DNA of 64,000 bases from Bradyrhizobium liaoningense (GCF_018130785.1 NZ_JAFCJT010000019.1:1-64000), one strand, 5' to 3'; shown: positions 17,079-26,329, counted from the first letter of the stretch. Numbers and translations: made by a program. The notes: a model not told the origin generated them from the letters alone.

Positions 17079-17624
17079 ATGCGCCTGAAACTACTTTCGC
17101 CTGGCGAAATGAACGAGAGCCAGCGGCAGACCTATGACGAGTCGATTGCCGGCAAGCGCGGCAAGCCGCCGGCGCCGATGATGGCCTGGCTCAACAGCCC
17201 CGACATGGCCCGTCACGCCACGCGGCTCGGCGAGGTCTTGCGCTACGACACGATCTTCCCGGCAAAGCTTTCGGAGATCGCGATCCTGGTGACGGCGCGG
17301 CACTGGACCGCGCACTACGAATGGTATGCGCATAAGCGCCTCGCGCTCGCGGGCGGCATGGATCCTGGCATCATCGACGCGATCCGCGATCGCCGCACGC
17401 CTGTCTTCGACGATCCCAAGGGAAAGATGATCTACGACGTCGCGAAGTCGCTGCACGAGGGCCATGGCGTCGAGAAAGGTCTCTACGACGAGGCGGTCAA
17501 GCTGCTCAGCGAGCGCGGCGTCGTCGAGGTGATCGGGCTGTGCGGCTATTACACGATGGTATCGATGACGCTAAACACGTTCGAGTTCGAGCTGCCCGAG
17601 GGCGAGGTGCGGGAGCTGTCATAG
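17079..17624 (+). CDS. Carboxymuconolactone decarboxylase-like (AhpD superfamily) protein
   Basis: The 181-residue protein has the helical CMD domain: LSEIAILVTARHWTAHYEWY followed by HKRLALAGGMDPGIIDAI and later ERGVVEVIGLCGYYTMVSM. The CxxC of redox-active AhpD members is absent, so a decarboxylase or unknown role is likelier than peroxide reduction. The open frame extends far upstream, but AAAGAGG at 17064-17070 sits eight bases before the ATG at 17079 and decides the start. It is divergent from the dehydrogenase pair and followed by a VOC protein. Confidence 0.88.
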   Translation: MRLKLLSPGEMNESQRQTYDESIAGKRGKPPAPMMAWLNSPDMARHATRLGEVLRYDTIFPAKLSEIAILVTARHWTAHYEWYAHKRLALAGGMDPGIIDAIRDRRTPVFDDPKGKMIYDVAKSLHEGHGVEKGLYDEAVKLLSERGVVEVIGLCGYYTMVSMTLNTFEFELPEGEVRELS

Positions 17625-17643
17625 TTTCGCATCTGGAAACGAT

Positions 17644-17682
17644 GGGTTTCAGGATGGGCCCGTAGCGCCATCCCGAGACCCG
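17644..17682. repeat. Intergenic hairpin
   Basis: GGGTTTCAGGATGG (17644-17657) can pair, with two wobble pairs, with CCATCCCGAGACCC (17668-17681). It lies between two plus-strand genes and could attenuate read-through. No T-run follows. Confidence 0.5.
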
Positions 17683-17714
17683 GCCTATCTGGAGTTCAGC
17701 AACGGAGCAGCAAC

Positions 17715-18209
17715 ATGTCGCAGAACCCAGCCGTCAATGCCGGCACCCGGATCGGCCACGTCCACCTCAAGGTCGCCGATCTCGACCGTGCGCTCGGCTT
17801 CTATTGCGGCGTGCTCGGCTTCGAGCTGATGCAGCGCATGGGTTCGGGCGCGGCCTTCATCTCGGCCGGCGGCTATCATCACCACATCGGGCTCAACACC
17901 TGGGAGAGCAAGGGCGGCTCGCCGCCGCCGCCGGGCACGACCGGGCTGTTCCACACCGCGATCCTCTATCCGACGCGGCCGGCGCTGGCGGACGCGCTGC
18001 ATCGCGTGCTCACGGCCGGCATCGCGCTCGACGGCGCCAGCGACCACGGCGTCAGCGAGGCGTTGTATTTGCGCGATCCCGACGAGAACGGCGTGGAGCT
18101 GTATTGGGACAAGCCGAAAGAGCAATGGCCGTTCGGGCCGGATGGGAAGCTTGCGATGTTCACGAAGCGGCTGGATGTCGAGGCGTTGCTGAAGCAGCGC
18201 GAGGCGTAA
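17715..18209 (+). CDS. VOC-family (glyoxalase/extradiol dioxygenase-like) protein
   Basis: The 164-residue protein has two vicinal-oxygen-chelate half-modules. IGHVHLKVADLDRALGFY supplies a first metal His (15 or 17), TGLFHTAILYP supplies His80, and DPDENGVELYWD supplies Glu128, so a metal site of the His-His-Glu type looks intact. This matches catechol 2,3-dioxygenase-like single-domain members. GGAG at 17704-17707 is seven bases before the ATG. The neighbouring CMD-like and acyl-CoA dehydrogenase genes suggest aromatic or cyclic acid catabolism. The substrate is unknown. Confidence 0.88.
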   Translation: MSQNPAVNAGTRIGHVHLKVADLDRALGFYCGVLGFELMQRMGSGAAFISAGGYHHHIGLNTWESKGGSPPPPGTTGLFHTAILYPTRPALADALHRVLTAGIALDGASDHGVSEALYLRDPDENGVELYWDKPKEQWPFGPDGKLAMFTKRLDVEALLKQREA

Positions 18210-18227
18210 ACTTCGCTCACTCCTCGT

Positions 18228-18340
18228 CGTTGCGAGAAGCCCGCGACAAAATTGCGAAGCAATTTTGCGCTGGCGACGAAGCAATCCAGCATCTTTCCGC
18301 AGTGGCAGTCTGGATTGCTTCGCTGCGCTCGCAATGACGG
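18228..18340. repeat. Palindromic intergenic repeat, family A
   Basis: CGTTGCGAG and CTCGCAATG arms enclose GAAGCAATCCAGCATCTTTC and GGATTGCTTCG, plus an extra inserted hairpin AAATTGCGAAGCAATTTT. It sits between the converging VOC and MFS genes. Relatives are at 69-145 and 59828-59914. Confidence 0.82.
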
Positions 18341-18365
18341 AGTGTGTTGAGGCGCCGTCGCGCCT

Positions 18366-19604
18366 CTATGCCGTTTTCGCTCGCGGCGCCCCCCGCACCA
18401 TGATCAGCGCCGCGGCCGCCACCTCCAGCGCGATACAGAGGTAGAACGGCAGCGAATAGCCGCCGGAGAGATCGCGCAGGAATCCGACGATGCCGGGGCC
18501 GAACGCGTAGGTCACCTGGTTGATCGCGGTATTGAGGCTGATCAGCACGCCGAACGAGGCACTGTCGAACTCCTGCTGCACGATCAGCGACGGCAGCGTG
18601 ATGAGATTGCCGACCGAGAAACCGAACACCGCGCAGGCCGCGATCAGCACATAGTCGTTGTGCAAATTGATGACGACGAGAAGCGCCGCGGCCTGGCTGA
18701 GGAACGACAGCGCCGAGGCAAGGCGCTGGTTGAGGCGGTCGATCACCATCGAGAACAGCACGCGGCCGATCACCGCCATCGCGGTCAGCACCGCGACCGC
18801 CACCGCTGCGCGCTCGCGGCCGATCACGGGATCGAGGAACGAGATCAAATGCACGATGAAGCCGACCTGCGCGAACAGCACCAAAGCGAACGCAATGGTC
18901 ACCGTGAGAAAGCCGACGTCGCGTAGCGCCCATGCGCGGATCTGCGTCGACGATTGCGGTTTTGCCTTCGCCGTCGCGTGCCAGCCGTGAAGATCAGGCG
19001 GCCGGCCGACGAGAAGGAGGATCACCGGCAGCATCAACACCAGCATGGCGCCGGCGGCGGCGTACATCGCGCTGGCGAAGCCGACGTGGCCGATCAGGGT
19101 GACCAGCAGCGGCACGCCCACGATGCCGCCAAAACTGGCGCCGTTGAGTGCGAGGCTAATCGCCATGCCGCGCTTGTGGTCGAACCAGAGACTGATCGTG
19201 TTGGTGATCATGGCCAGACTGGTGCCGGCCCAGCCGAAGGCGAGCACGGCGTCGGCGACATAGAGTTGCCAGGGCTCGCGCACCGCGCCGATCGCGACCG
19301 CGGCGGCCGCCATTGCCAGCGTGCCGGCGATCAGGCAGAGCCGCGGGCCATGTTTCCGGACAGCCTCGCCAACGAAGACGACGAGCAGCGCGCCGAACAG
19401 ATAGAAGAACGTGGTGCCCGAGGAGATCAGCGAGGCCGGCCAGCCGCGCGCACGCTGCAGCTCGGCGACATAGACGCTCTGGCCGTAGAAGCCGAGCCCC
19501 CAGCCGAAGGTCGCGAGCAGAAAGCAGACCGCGACGATGCGCCAGCCTTCGTAGCGGAGCGAAGATTCGTCGATGGGCGCGTCGTGCCGGGGATTGTCGA
19601 GCAT
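18366..19604 (-). CDS. MFS transporter (oxalate/formate or monocarboxylate type)
   Basis: The 412-residue protein has about 12 membrane segments. GWRIVAVCFLLATFGWGLGF opens segment 1, and SLWFDHKRGMAISLALNGAS is the loop motif seen in OFA and monocarboxylate carriers. The frame continues upstream to 19661, but the ATG at 19604 is preceded by AAGGA at good spacing, so I start there. The substrate is not determinable. It lies near but separate from a second MFS gene on the same strand. Confidence 0.87.
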   Translation of the reverse strand: MLDNPRHDAPIDESSLRYEGWRIVAVCFLLATFGWGLGFYGQSVYVAELQRARGWPASLISSGTTFFYLFGALLVVFVGEAVRKHGPRLCLIAGTLAMAAAAVAIGAVREPWQLYVADAVLAFGWAGTSLAMITNTISLWFDHKRGMAISLALNGASFGGIVGVPLLVTLIGHVGFASAMYAAAGAMLVLMLPVILLLVGRPPDLHGWHATAKAKPQSSTQIRAWALRDVGFLTVTIAFALVLFAQVGFIVHLISFLDPVIGRERAAVAVAVLTAMAVIGRVLFSMVIDRLNQRLASALSFLSQAAALLVVINLHNDYVLIAACAVFGFSVGNLITLPSLIVQQEFDSASFGVLISLNTAINQVTYAFGPGIVGFLRDLSGGYSLPFYLCIALEVAAAALIMVRGAPRAKTA

Positions 19605-19739
19605 TGGCGCTTTTCCTTCGCTGTCCCCGTGTCGGGACAACTTCTCCATGACGACCATCATGTAACGATGCAGGACCAGAAAATCACTTCGACCGCGATC
19701 GAAGTGTCAACGCTGCTGACAGCCTCCCGCCAACCTATT

Positions 19740-19786
19740 GAGCATGATCTTATCGGAGAACCGCTGCGCACTTTTCCGGATCATGC
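19740..19786. repeat. Family C repeat
   Basis: GAGCATGATC at the left and CCGGATCATGC at the right surround GGAGAACCGCTGCGCACTTT. A nearly identical element is at 26675-26722 and a shortened one at 13021-13045. Confidence 0.82.
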
Positions 19787-19787
19787 G

Positions 19788-21041
19788 TCAGATCGCATCC
19801 GGGAACTCGCCCATCGCCGCGTCCAGTCGCGCCTTGCGGCGGCGGTCCCAGGACGCCAGCGAGAGCACGGCGAGGCCGAGCACCACCGGCGGGAACACCA
19901 CCATGTTCACGGCCGACCAGCCGTAGTTCGCAAGCAGCTGGCCGGACGAGAACGAACCGATCGCCATCATGCCGAACACCAGGAAGTCGTTGAAGGCCTG
20001 CACCTTGTTCCGCTCCTGCGGACGATGCGTCTCCAGCACCAGCGCGGAAGCGCCGATGAAGGAAAAATTCCAGCCGACACCGAGCACGATCAGCGTGGCC
20101 CAGAAATGCATCGCGGTGATGCCGGAGAGGCCGATGCCGGCGGCCACTGCCTCCAGCAGCAGGCCGGCGGCGACGATGACAGGTGCGCCGAAGCGGGCGA
20201 TCAGCGCGCCGGTGAAGAAGCTCGGCCCGTACATCGCGACGATGTGCCATTGAATGCCGAAATTGGAATCGCTGACACTGAGGCCGCACAACTTCATGGC
20301 GAGCGGCGCCGAGGTCATGACGAGGTTCATCATGGGATAGGAGATGACGCCGCACAGCGCCGCCGCGATGAAGCGCGGTTGGGTAACGATGTCGAGCAGC
20401 GGCCGGCCGCCGTGCAGATCGGCCGGCGCCGGCTTCGGCATGTCGACGCCAGCGACGATCCCCATCGCGACCAGCGCCACGGCGGCCTGCACCAGGAAGC
20501 TGAAGGCGAACAGATAGGGCGACCAGACGTCCATGGTCCATTGCACGAGCTGCGGACCGAGCACGCCGGCGAACACGCCGCCCGCCATCACCCAAGACAC
20601 CGCCTTGGGTCGGTAGGCCGCGCTCGCGCCGTCGGCGGCGGCGAAGCGATAGGATTGCGCCACCGCGCCGTAGAGGCCGCCGAGGAAGGTCGCGACGCAG
20701 AACAGCGCGAACGAGGCATGCAGGATCGCGAACGAACCGGCGAGCCCGGTCAGCGTGCCGAGGCCCGTACCGACGATGAAGGCCGCACGGCGGCCGAAGC
20801 GGCGCGAGATCGCGCCGGTCGGCAGTGTGCCGGCCGCAAGCCCCAGCACATACATCGAGATCGGCACCGTCGCGAAGGACATGTCGTGCGCGAGCGTCGC
20901 GCCGACGATCGAGCCAGTGGCGAAGATCACCGCGGAGTTGGCGCCGGTCAGCGCCTGCGCCGCAGCGAGGCGCACCACATTGGTACGCACGCGGGCGTCG
21001 TCGGCGATCTCATTGGCTGTCGTCACGTCTAGCATCGGCAT
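19788..21041 (-). CDS. MFS transporter
   Basis: This 417-residue protein has about 12 membrane segments. GAISRRFGRRAAF is the MFS loop 2-3 motif, and QWHIVAMYGPSFFTGALIAR and GWNFSFIGASALVLE are typical later stretches. The second half begins after a charged loop (VDMPKPAPADLHGG). The ligand is unknown. It ends two bases after a family C repeat, and the gene is divergent from the prolyl oligopeptidase gene. Confidence 0.87.
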   Translation of the reverse strand: MPMLDVTTANEIADDARVRTNVVRLAAAQALTGANSAVIFATGSIVGATLAHDMSFATVPISMYVLGLAAGTLPTGAISRRFGRRAAFIVGTGLGTLTGLAGSFAILHASFALFCVATFLGGLYGAVAQSYRFAAADGASAAYRPKAVSWVMAGGVFAGVLGPQLVQWTMDVWSPYLFAFSFLVQAAVALVAMGIVAGVDMPKPAPADLHGGRPLLDIVTQPRFIAAALCGVISYPMMNLVMTSAPLAMKLCGLSVSDSNFGIQWHIVAMYGPSFFTGALIARFGAPVIVAAGLLLEAVAAGIGLSGITAMHFWATLIVLGVGWNFSFIGASALVLETHRPQERNKVQAFNDFLVFGMMAIGSFSSGQLLANYGWSAVNMVVFPPVVLGLAVLSLASWDRRRKARLDAAMGEFPDAI

Positions 21042-21231
21042 TTCCGCCCAAGGGTCTTTAAGGCGCTCTGTTGATTCCCGGCACTATGGAGGGGCACGGG
21101 AGGGCGGGCAACCGGCGCAAACGGGCGCAGGCCATGCCTCTGACGCAATCGGAGGGATCATAGCGAGCCGCGCTCTTGACGGCTTGCGCTCGATCAAATC
21201 CTATCCGCCGCGATCCCAGGGAGTTTCGTTC

Positions 21232-23298
21232 ATGTCCGTCGACGACAGGCCTACGCTCAGCGCTCCCGACGACGATCCCTGGCTCTGGCTCGAGGAGATC
21301 GAAGGCAAGCAGGCGCTCGATTTCGTGGCGCGGCAGAATCAGCTCACGCTCAGCGCGTTTGGCGGAAAAGCCTTCGAGCGCGACCGCGACATCCTCGCGT
21401 CGATCTACGATCGTCCCGACAACATTCCCTATGTCAGCCGGCGCGGCACCGACCTGCATAATCTCTGGAAGGACGCCACCAATCCGCGCGGCCTGTGGCG
21501 GCGGACCACGCTGGCGGAGTTTCGCAAAGCGAGTCCTGCGTGGGAGGTCATGCTGGATATCGACCAGCTTGCGGCAAAAGAAGGCGAAGACTGGCTGCTG
21601 AGCGGGATCGCCACGATGCCGGGAAGCTCGCGAGCGATCCTGAGCCTGTCGCGCGGGGGCAGTGACGCCGTGACGTTGCGGGAATTCGACCTCGCCACGA
21701 AGAGTTTTGTGGCGGGCGGCTTTGCGCTGCCGGAGGCAAAGGGCGGTGCTGACTGGCTCGATGCCGACACGCTGCTGCTGTCGAGCGCCCATGGCGAGGG
21801 CATGGCGACTGCTTCCGGATATTCGCGGACCGTTCGCGTATGGCGGCGCGGCCAGCCCGTCGATCAAGCGCAGGTGGTCCTCGAGACCACCGCCGATCAC
21901 ATGGCGATGTCAGGCATGGCCGACGACACCGGACCGGCGCCGCGGGTCTGGATCGTCGACCAGATCGACTTCTTCAATCATGCCATCTGGCTGCGCGATG
22001 CCGCCGGCGCGTTGACGAAGCTCGATCTGCCGACCGGCATCTGGATGCAGGCCCATGGCGACTGGTTCGCGATCAAGCTGCGCAAGGACTGGACGGTTCA
22101 GGGGCGGACCTATGTCACCGACACCGTGCTTGGCACGTCGCTGTCAGCCTTCCTCGCAGGCAATCGCGATTTCGCAGTTCTGTTCGAGCCATCGCCGCGG
22201 CGCGCGCTGCAAGGTCTGTTCTGGGTGGCGGGCAAGCTGCTTCTCTCGATCCTCGACGAGCTCAAGCCGCAGTTCGAGATTCGCACGCCGTCCGCCGCAG
22301 GCTGGAGCCGCGAGACGCTTCCAGGCCTGCCGCAGATCGGCGTCGTCGACGTCTGGCCGCTCGACCGTCATCCTTCGGAGAGCAATGGCGATCTGCTCGC
22401 CAATGTCCAGGATCCGCTGACGCCGCCCTCGCTGCTGTTGATCGAACGCGGCGTCGCAAGCCCGACCGTGCTGAAGCAGGCGCCGAAGACGTTCACCGCC
22501 GACGGCCTCGTGGTCACACAGCACGAGGCGATCTCGATCGACGGCGAGCGCATTCCCTATGTGCAGACCGGTCCCACCGGGGAGACCGGCGATGCGCCGG
22601 TCTATATGAGCGCCTATGGCGGCTTCGCCCATTCGGTGAAGCCGTACTACAACCCCTCGCTCGGCAAGCTGTGGCTCGAGCGCGGCGGCACCACCGTGCA
22701 GGCGAATTTGCGCGGCGGCGGCGAGTTCGGCACCCGCTGGCACGACGCCGGCCGCCTCGCCGGCAAGAAGCTCTCGCACGACGATTTCGCGGCCGTTGCT
22801 GCCGATCTCGTGCGACGCGGCGTGACGAAGCCAAGGCGGATCGCGGCCCAGGGCGGGTCGAACGGCGGCATCCTGATCACCAACATGCTGGTCCGCTACC
22901 CCGAGCGCTTCGGCGCGCTGTTCTGCACCATCCCGCTGATCGACATGCGCCGCTACACAAAACTGCTCGCGGGCGCGAGCTGGATCGCGGAATATGGCGA
23001 CCCTGACAAGCCCGAAGAGTGGGACTGGCTGAAGACCTACTCGGCCTATCACAACGTCAAGGCCGGCCAGCCCTATCCGCCGATCCTGATCGCCACGACA
23101 CGGCGCGACGACCGCGTTCATCCCGGTCACGCGCGAAAGATGGCCGCAAAGCTCCAGGCGATGGGCTACGAAGCGTGGCTCTACGAGCCGGAAGCCGGCG
23201 GCCACGGCTACGGCAAGGACAACAAGGAGCGCGCCGGCTTCGAGGTGCTCGGCTTCCGGTTCTTGAAGGAGAGGATCGGCTGGCGGGACGAAGGCTAG
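21232..23298 (+). CDS. Prolyl oligopeptidase family (S9) serine peptidase
   Basis: The 688-residue protein has the S9 layout. An N-terminal beta-propeller (about 75-420) starts after DDDPWLWLEEIEGKQALDFV, and a C-terminal alpha/beta-hydrolase domain follows. The catalytic triad is visible: Ser543 in AQGGSNGGIL, Asp627 in RRDDRVHPGH and His658 in EAGGHGYGKD. There is no signal peptide, so it is cytoplasmic and probably trims short peptides. CAGGGA at 21217-21222 supports the ATG at 21232, although the open frame continues far upstream. Confidence 0.93.
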   Translation: MSVDDRPTLSAPDDDPWLWLEEIEGKQALDFVARQNQLTLSAFGGKAFERDRDILASIYDRPDNIPYVSRRGTDLHNLWKDATNPRGLWRRTTLAEFRKASPAWEVMLDIDQLAAKEGEDWLLSGIATMPGSSRAILSLSRGGSDAVTLREFDLATKSFVAGGFALPEAKGGADWLDADTLLLSSAHGEGMATASGYSRTVRVWRRGQPVDQAQVVLETTADHMAMSGMADDTGPAPRVWIVDQIDFFNHAIWLRDAAGALTKLDLPTGIWMQAHGDWFAIKLRKDWTVQGRTYVTDTVLGTSLSAFLAGNRDFAVLFEPSPRRALQGLFWVAGKLLLSILDELKPQFEIRTPSAAGWSRETLPGLPQIGVVDVWPLDRHPSESNGDLLANVQDPLTPPSLLLIERGVASPTVLKQAPKTFTADGLVVTQHEAISIDGERIPYVQTGPTGETGDAPVYMSAYGGFAHSVKPYYNPSLGKLWLERGGTTVQANLRGGGEFGTRWHDAGRLAGKKLSHDDFAAVAADLVRRGVTKPRRIAAQGGSNGGILITNMLVRYPERFGALFCTIPLIDMRRYTKLLAGASWIAEYGDPDKPEEWDWLKTYSAYHNVKAGQPYPPILIATTRRDDRVHPGHARKMAAKLQAMGYEAWLYEPEAGGHGYGKDNKERAGFEVLGFRFLKERIGWRDEG

Positions 23299-23348
23299 CG
23301 TTCGGGCGCTGCCGCTTCCGCATCGTCATGGCCGGGCCTGACGAACTC

Positions 23349-24020
23349 CTAACGCGCAAACACCAGCGTCAGATTATTCGCGGGCATGTCGATCGTATCG
23401 ACGAGGCGAAGACCCGCGCCGCGTGCGAGCGTCTCGACGTCGCTGATATCACGCACGCCCCATTCGGGATTGCCTTCGCGCAAGGAGGTGTCGAACACGG
23501 CATTGCTGAGAGCGGTGTGCTTGCCGTCGCGCTTGAACGGGCCGTAGAGGAACAGCTTGCCGTCGGCGCGGAGATAACGGCCAGCACCGGCGAACAGGCC
23601 CTCGGCCACGCTCCACGGCGCGATGTGGATGACGTTGGCGCAGAACAGGGCGGCGAGACTCGTCGGGCCCTGCCCGCTTCGCATCTCTGGACACCAGTCG
23701 GGGTCGGTGAGATCAATCCGCAAGGGCGAGCGGATGTTTTGCAGGCCCGAATGGACGCGCCAGGCCTCGATGCTCTTGAGGTGGCGCTGGTTGAGGTCGC
23801 TCGGCCACCAGACCAGGCCGGGCGTGTGCTGCGCGAAATGGACCACGTGCTGGCCGGTTCCGCTGCCGAGCTCGACCACGTCGCCGGTCAGGCCTGTGAG
23901 ATGCTTTTCCAGCGCGGTCCAGAGCGGCTCGTGATTGCGATGAAATGCCGGCGCATCGAGCCGCCCATCCGGCTCGACCCGTCCGCCGTCCCTGCCAAAT
24001 TCGACGACATATTCAGCCAA
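23349..24020 (-). CDS. DUF938 SAM-dependent methyltransferase-like protein
   Basis: The 223-residue protein shows RLDAPAFHRNHEPL near the start and the SAM-binding motif VVELGSGTGQHVVHFA, followed by WWPSDLNQRHLKSI, all typical of the DUF938 family. AAGGGGA at 24030-24036 (read on the minus strand) is nine bases before a TTG at 24020, which I prefer over the ATG at 24167, because the extra residues do not resemble the family. Substrate unknown. It is divergent from the sox cluster, with an AT-rich intergenic stretch of about 250 bases. Confidence 0.85.
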   Translation of the reverse strand: MAEYVVEFGRDGGRVEPDGRLDAPAFHRNHEPLWTALEKHLTGLTGDVVELGSGTGQHVVHFAQHTPGLVWWPSDLNQRHLKSIEAWRVHSGLQNIRSPLRIDLTDPDWCPEMRSGQGPTSLAALFCANVIHIAPWSVAEGLFAGAGRYLRADGKLFLYGPFKRDGKHTALSNAVFDTSLREGNPEWGVRDISDVETLARGAGLRLVDTIDMPANNLTLVFAR

Positions 24021-24222
24021 TTGAGGTCCCCTTGAAAAAACGAGAACGGGAAAAAAAGACACGATGGGCGCCCAAACGCCCTGAAAACAGCCGGCCACAG
24101 CGCTCCTGGCCCGAATCCGCCGAACAAGCAGTCTCCTTAGTTGCAATGCGGAAGATATTAACTCCATTTTGCCGCGCGCATAGTCTTGATTGTCAGCCGA
24201 TGCCCTTTGTGCTTTGGAACAC

Positions 24223-24228
24223 TATATT
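24223..24228 (+). promoter_or_regulatory. Possible -10 element for the sox operon
   Basis: TATATT within an unusually AT-rich stretch lies about 43 bases before the probable soxX start. No well-spaced -35 hexamer was found, so this is tentative. It would fit a TTG start for soxX at 24271. Confidence 0.25.
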
Positions 24229-24270
24229 TCCGCGAACGAGATCATCGACATAACGCCTCGGAACGACGCC

Positions 24271-24627
24271 TTGACCGCCTTTCCACGGACGCCCGTCCTT
24301 TACCTCCTGCTGGCCATCGCCGCCGGCCTTGCCGCAGGCCCCGTACGGGCGCAATCCGCCGTGGCCGACGGCCAGAAGCTCGCCTTCGACCGCGGCAAGG
24401 GCAACTGCCTGACCTGCCACGTCATCAAGGGCGGCGACCTGCCGGGAACGATCGGACCGGAGCTGAAGGACATCAAGTCAAAATACCCTGATCGCAACGA
24501 GCTGGTCGCGATCATCTTCGACGAGACCAAGCGCAATCCGCAGACCATGATGCCGCCGTTCGGCCGGAACCGGATTTTGACCGAGCAGGAGATCAGCGCG
24601 ATCGTTGATTTCCTCCAGACCCTGTGA
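24271..24627 (+). CDS. soxX: Sulfur oxidation cytochrome SoxX
   Basis: This 118-residue precursor of a monohaem c-type cytochrome is half of the SoxXA complex, which couples thiosulfate to the carrier SoxYZ in the periplasm. A signal peptide (about 1-28, ending PVRAQ) precedes the haem motif CLTCH at 46-50, and the axial Met is in NPQTMMPPFG (93 or 94). The frame is open back to an ATG at 24190, but the TTG at 24271 puts the signal peptide at the N-terminus. The start remains uncertain. It is the first gene of soxXYZA-K-B. Confidence 0.87.
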   Translation: MTAFPRTPVLYLLLAIAAGLAAGPVRAQSAVADGQKLAFDRGKGNCLTCHVIKGGDLPGTIGPELKDIKSKYPDRNELVAIIFDETKRNPQTMMPPFGRNRILTEQEISAIVDFLQTL

Positions 24628-24652
24628 CTTCAGGCACGCCAGGAGACCTCCG

Positions 24653-25144
24653 ATGACCACGACCAGCGGCCCACTCGCGACGCGTCGCCTGATCCTTCAG
24701 GGCGCAGCCGGCGTCGCGCTGCTCGGCCTCGGCAACCTGCCGTTCGGCGCCACGTCCGCACTCGCGGCGGCGAACGACAAATATCCGGAAGAAGCATTCA
24801 AGCAGAAGAGCGAGGCGGACGCGATCAAGGCGCTGTATGGCAAGACCGCCGAGCCGTCCGACAAGGTCAAGCTCGACGCTCCCGAGATCGCCGAGAACGG
24901 CGGCGTCGTGCCGATCTCGGTGACGACGACGCTCGACAAGGTCACCTCGATCTCGTTCTTCGTGGCCGAGAACCCGAGCGCGCTCGCAGCGTCCTACAGG
25001 ATTCCTGATGGCACCATCCCTGCTGTCGCCAACCGCCTGAAGATGGCGAAGACCACCAACGTGACTGCGATCGTGGAAGCCGACGGCAAGCTCTACAGCG
25101 CGACCAAGGAAGTGAAGGTCACCGTCGGCGGCTGCGGCGGCTAG
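24653..25144 (+). CDS. soxY: Sulfur carrier subunit SoxY
   Basis: This 163-residue precursor ends in the conserved swinging arm GGCGG, whose Cys carries the sulfur substrate as a thioester-like adduct through the Sox cycle. A twin-arginine signal is visible (TRRLILQGAAG at 10-20), with cleavage near ALAAA at 36-40, which fits co-export with SoxZ. AGGAG at 24641-24645 precedes the ATG at 24653 by seven bases and decides the start. It is followed ten bases later by soxZ. Confidence 0.95.
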   Translation: MTTTSGPLATRRLILQGAAGVALLGLGNLPFGATSALAAANDKYPEEAFKQKSEADAIKALYGKTAEPSDKVKLDAPEIAENGGVVPISVTTTLDKVTSISFFVAENPSALAASYRIPDGTIPAVANRLKMAKTTNVTAIVEADGKLYSATKEVKVTVGGCGG

Positions 25145-25154
25145 GAGAATAAAG

Positions 25155-25466
25155 ATGGCATCCAGCATTCGCGTACGCGCCACGGCCAACGGTGACATCA
25201 CCGAAGTGCAGACGCTGATCCAGCACCCCATGGACACCGGCCTGGTCAAGGACTCCAAGGGCGAGGTGATCCCGGCGCACTTCATCCAGCAGCTGAAGTT
25301 CGAATGTAACGGCAAGAACGTCTTCGTCGCCGATTGGGGCACCGCGGTCTCCAAGGACCCCTATGTGAAGTTCAGCTTCAAGGGCGCCAAGAAGGGCGAC
25401 GATCTCAAGGTCACCTGGACCGACAACAAGGGCGGGTCGGACACGACCACCGCGAAGATTTCCTGA
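25155..25466 (+). CDS. soxZ: Sulfur carrier chaperone subunit SoxZ
   Basis: This 103-residue protein has no signal peptide, as expected because SoxZ is exported bound to SoxY. Hallmarks are VRATANGDITEVQTLIQHPM, IPAHFIQQLKFECNG and VTWTDNKGGSDT. It forms the SoxYZ heterodimer on which thiosulfate is oxidised. The stop overlaps the ATG of soxA. Confidence 0.95.
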   Translation: MASSIRVRATANGDITEVQTLIQHPMDTGLVKDSKGEVIPAHFIQQLKFECNGKNVFVADWGTAVSKDPYVKFSFKGAKKGDDLKVTWTDNKGGSDTTTAKIS

Positions 25467-26329
25467 TGAAGGCCCGCTTCTTTCTCCTGCTTGGTTCGGT
25501 GAGCGCCGCGCTGGTCGCGTTCGCCCTCACCTCTCCGCGCGTGATCGCGGCCGACAAGGTCGATCCCGCGGCCGATGCGAAAGCGTTCCAGGACTTCTTC
25601 TTCCAGAAGTTTCCGACCGTGAAGCACGACGACTTCGTCAACGGTCCCTATTCCATGAACGAGGACATGAAGCGGCAGTGGCAGGAGAAGGAGGAATTTC
25701 CGCCCTACGAGTTCGCGCTCGATGCCGGCAAGGAGATGTTCGCGACCCCGTTCAAGAACGGGAAAACCTATGCCGACTGCTTCCCGAACGGCGGCATCGG
25801 CATCCGCCAGAACTATCCTTACTTCGACGAGAAGGAAGGCAAGGTCGTCACGCTGGAGCTCGCGCTCAACCGCTGCCGCGAGGCCAATGGCGAGGCGCCC
25901 TATTCCTACGTCAAGGACGAGATGGCCTCGCTCACCGCCTACATGGCCTTCACCTCGCGCGGCAAGCCGATGGACATCAAGATCCCCGATGACCCCCGCG
26001 CGCTCGCGGCGTTCGAAAACGGCAAGCGCTATTTCTACACGCGCCGCGGCCAGATGAATTTCTCCTGCGCGAGCTGCCATGTGCAGAGCCCGGGCGAGCG
26101 CATCCGCGCCGAGATCCTGGCGCCAGCGCTCGGCATCCTGAATGCGATGCCGATCTACCGCTCCGAATGGAGCGGCATGGGCACGACCAGCCGCCGCTTC
26201 GTCACCTGCAACAGTCAGACCCGCGCGGTTCCGCTGGAGCCGCAGGCGGATGAATATCGCGATGTCGAATATTTCCTCTCCTACGTCGCCAACGGCCTGC
26301 CGATTTCCGGCCCGGGAGCGCGGCCATGA
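25466..26329 (+). CDS. soxA: Sulfur oxidation cytochrome SoxA, single-haem form
   Basis: This 287-residue precursor is the partner of SoxX. After a signal peptide (about 1-29), only one CxxCH is present (CASCH at 201-205). The place of the first haem in dihaem SoxA instead has isolated Cys105 and Cys137, which could form a disulfide. The active-site Cys ligand is Cys248 in RFVTCNSQTR, which in characterised SoxA carries a persulfide. The start at 25466 overlaps the soxZ stop, and the end overlaps the SoxK-like gene. Confidence 0.94.
   Translation: MKARFFLLLGSVSAALVAFALTSPRVIAADKVDPAADAKAFQDFFFQKFPTVKHDDFVNGPYSMNEDMKRQWQEKEEFPPYEFALDAGKEMFATPFKNGKTYADCFPNGGIGIRQNYPYFDEKEGKVVTLELALNRCREANGEAPYSYVKDEMASLTAYMAFTSRGKPMDIKIPDDPRALAAFENGKRYFYTRRGQMNFSCASCHVQSPGERIRAEILAPALGILNAMPIYRSEWSGMGTTSRRFVTCNSQTRAVPLEPQADEYRDVEYFLSYVANGLPISGPGARP

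Noticed and set aside
18954..21032. Long plus-strand open frame across both MFS genes
   Set aside because: It is antisense to two well-formed membrane transporters and gives a His/Arg/Glu-rich low-complexity product.
20755..21231. Upstream extension of the prolyl oligopeptidase
   Set aside because: It overlaps the MFS gene in antisense and does not match the peptidase family. The ATG at 21232 has a ribosome-binding site and the family N-terminus.
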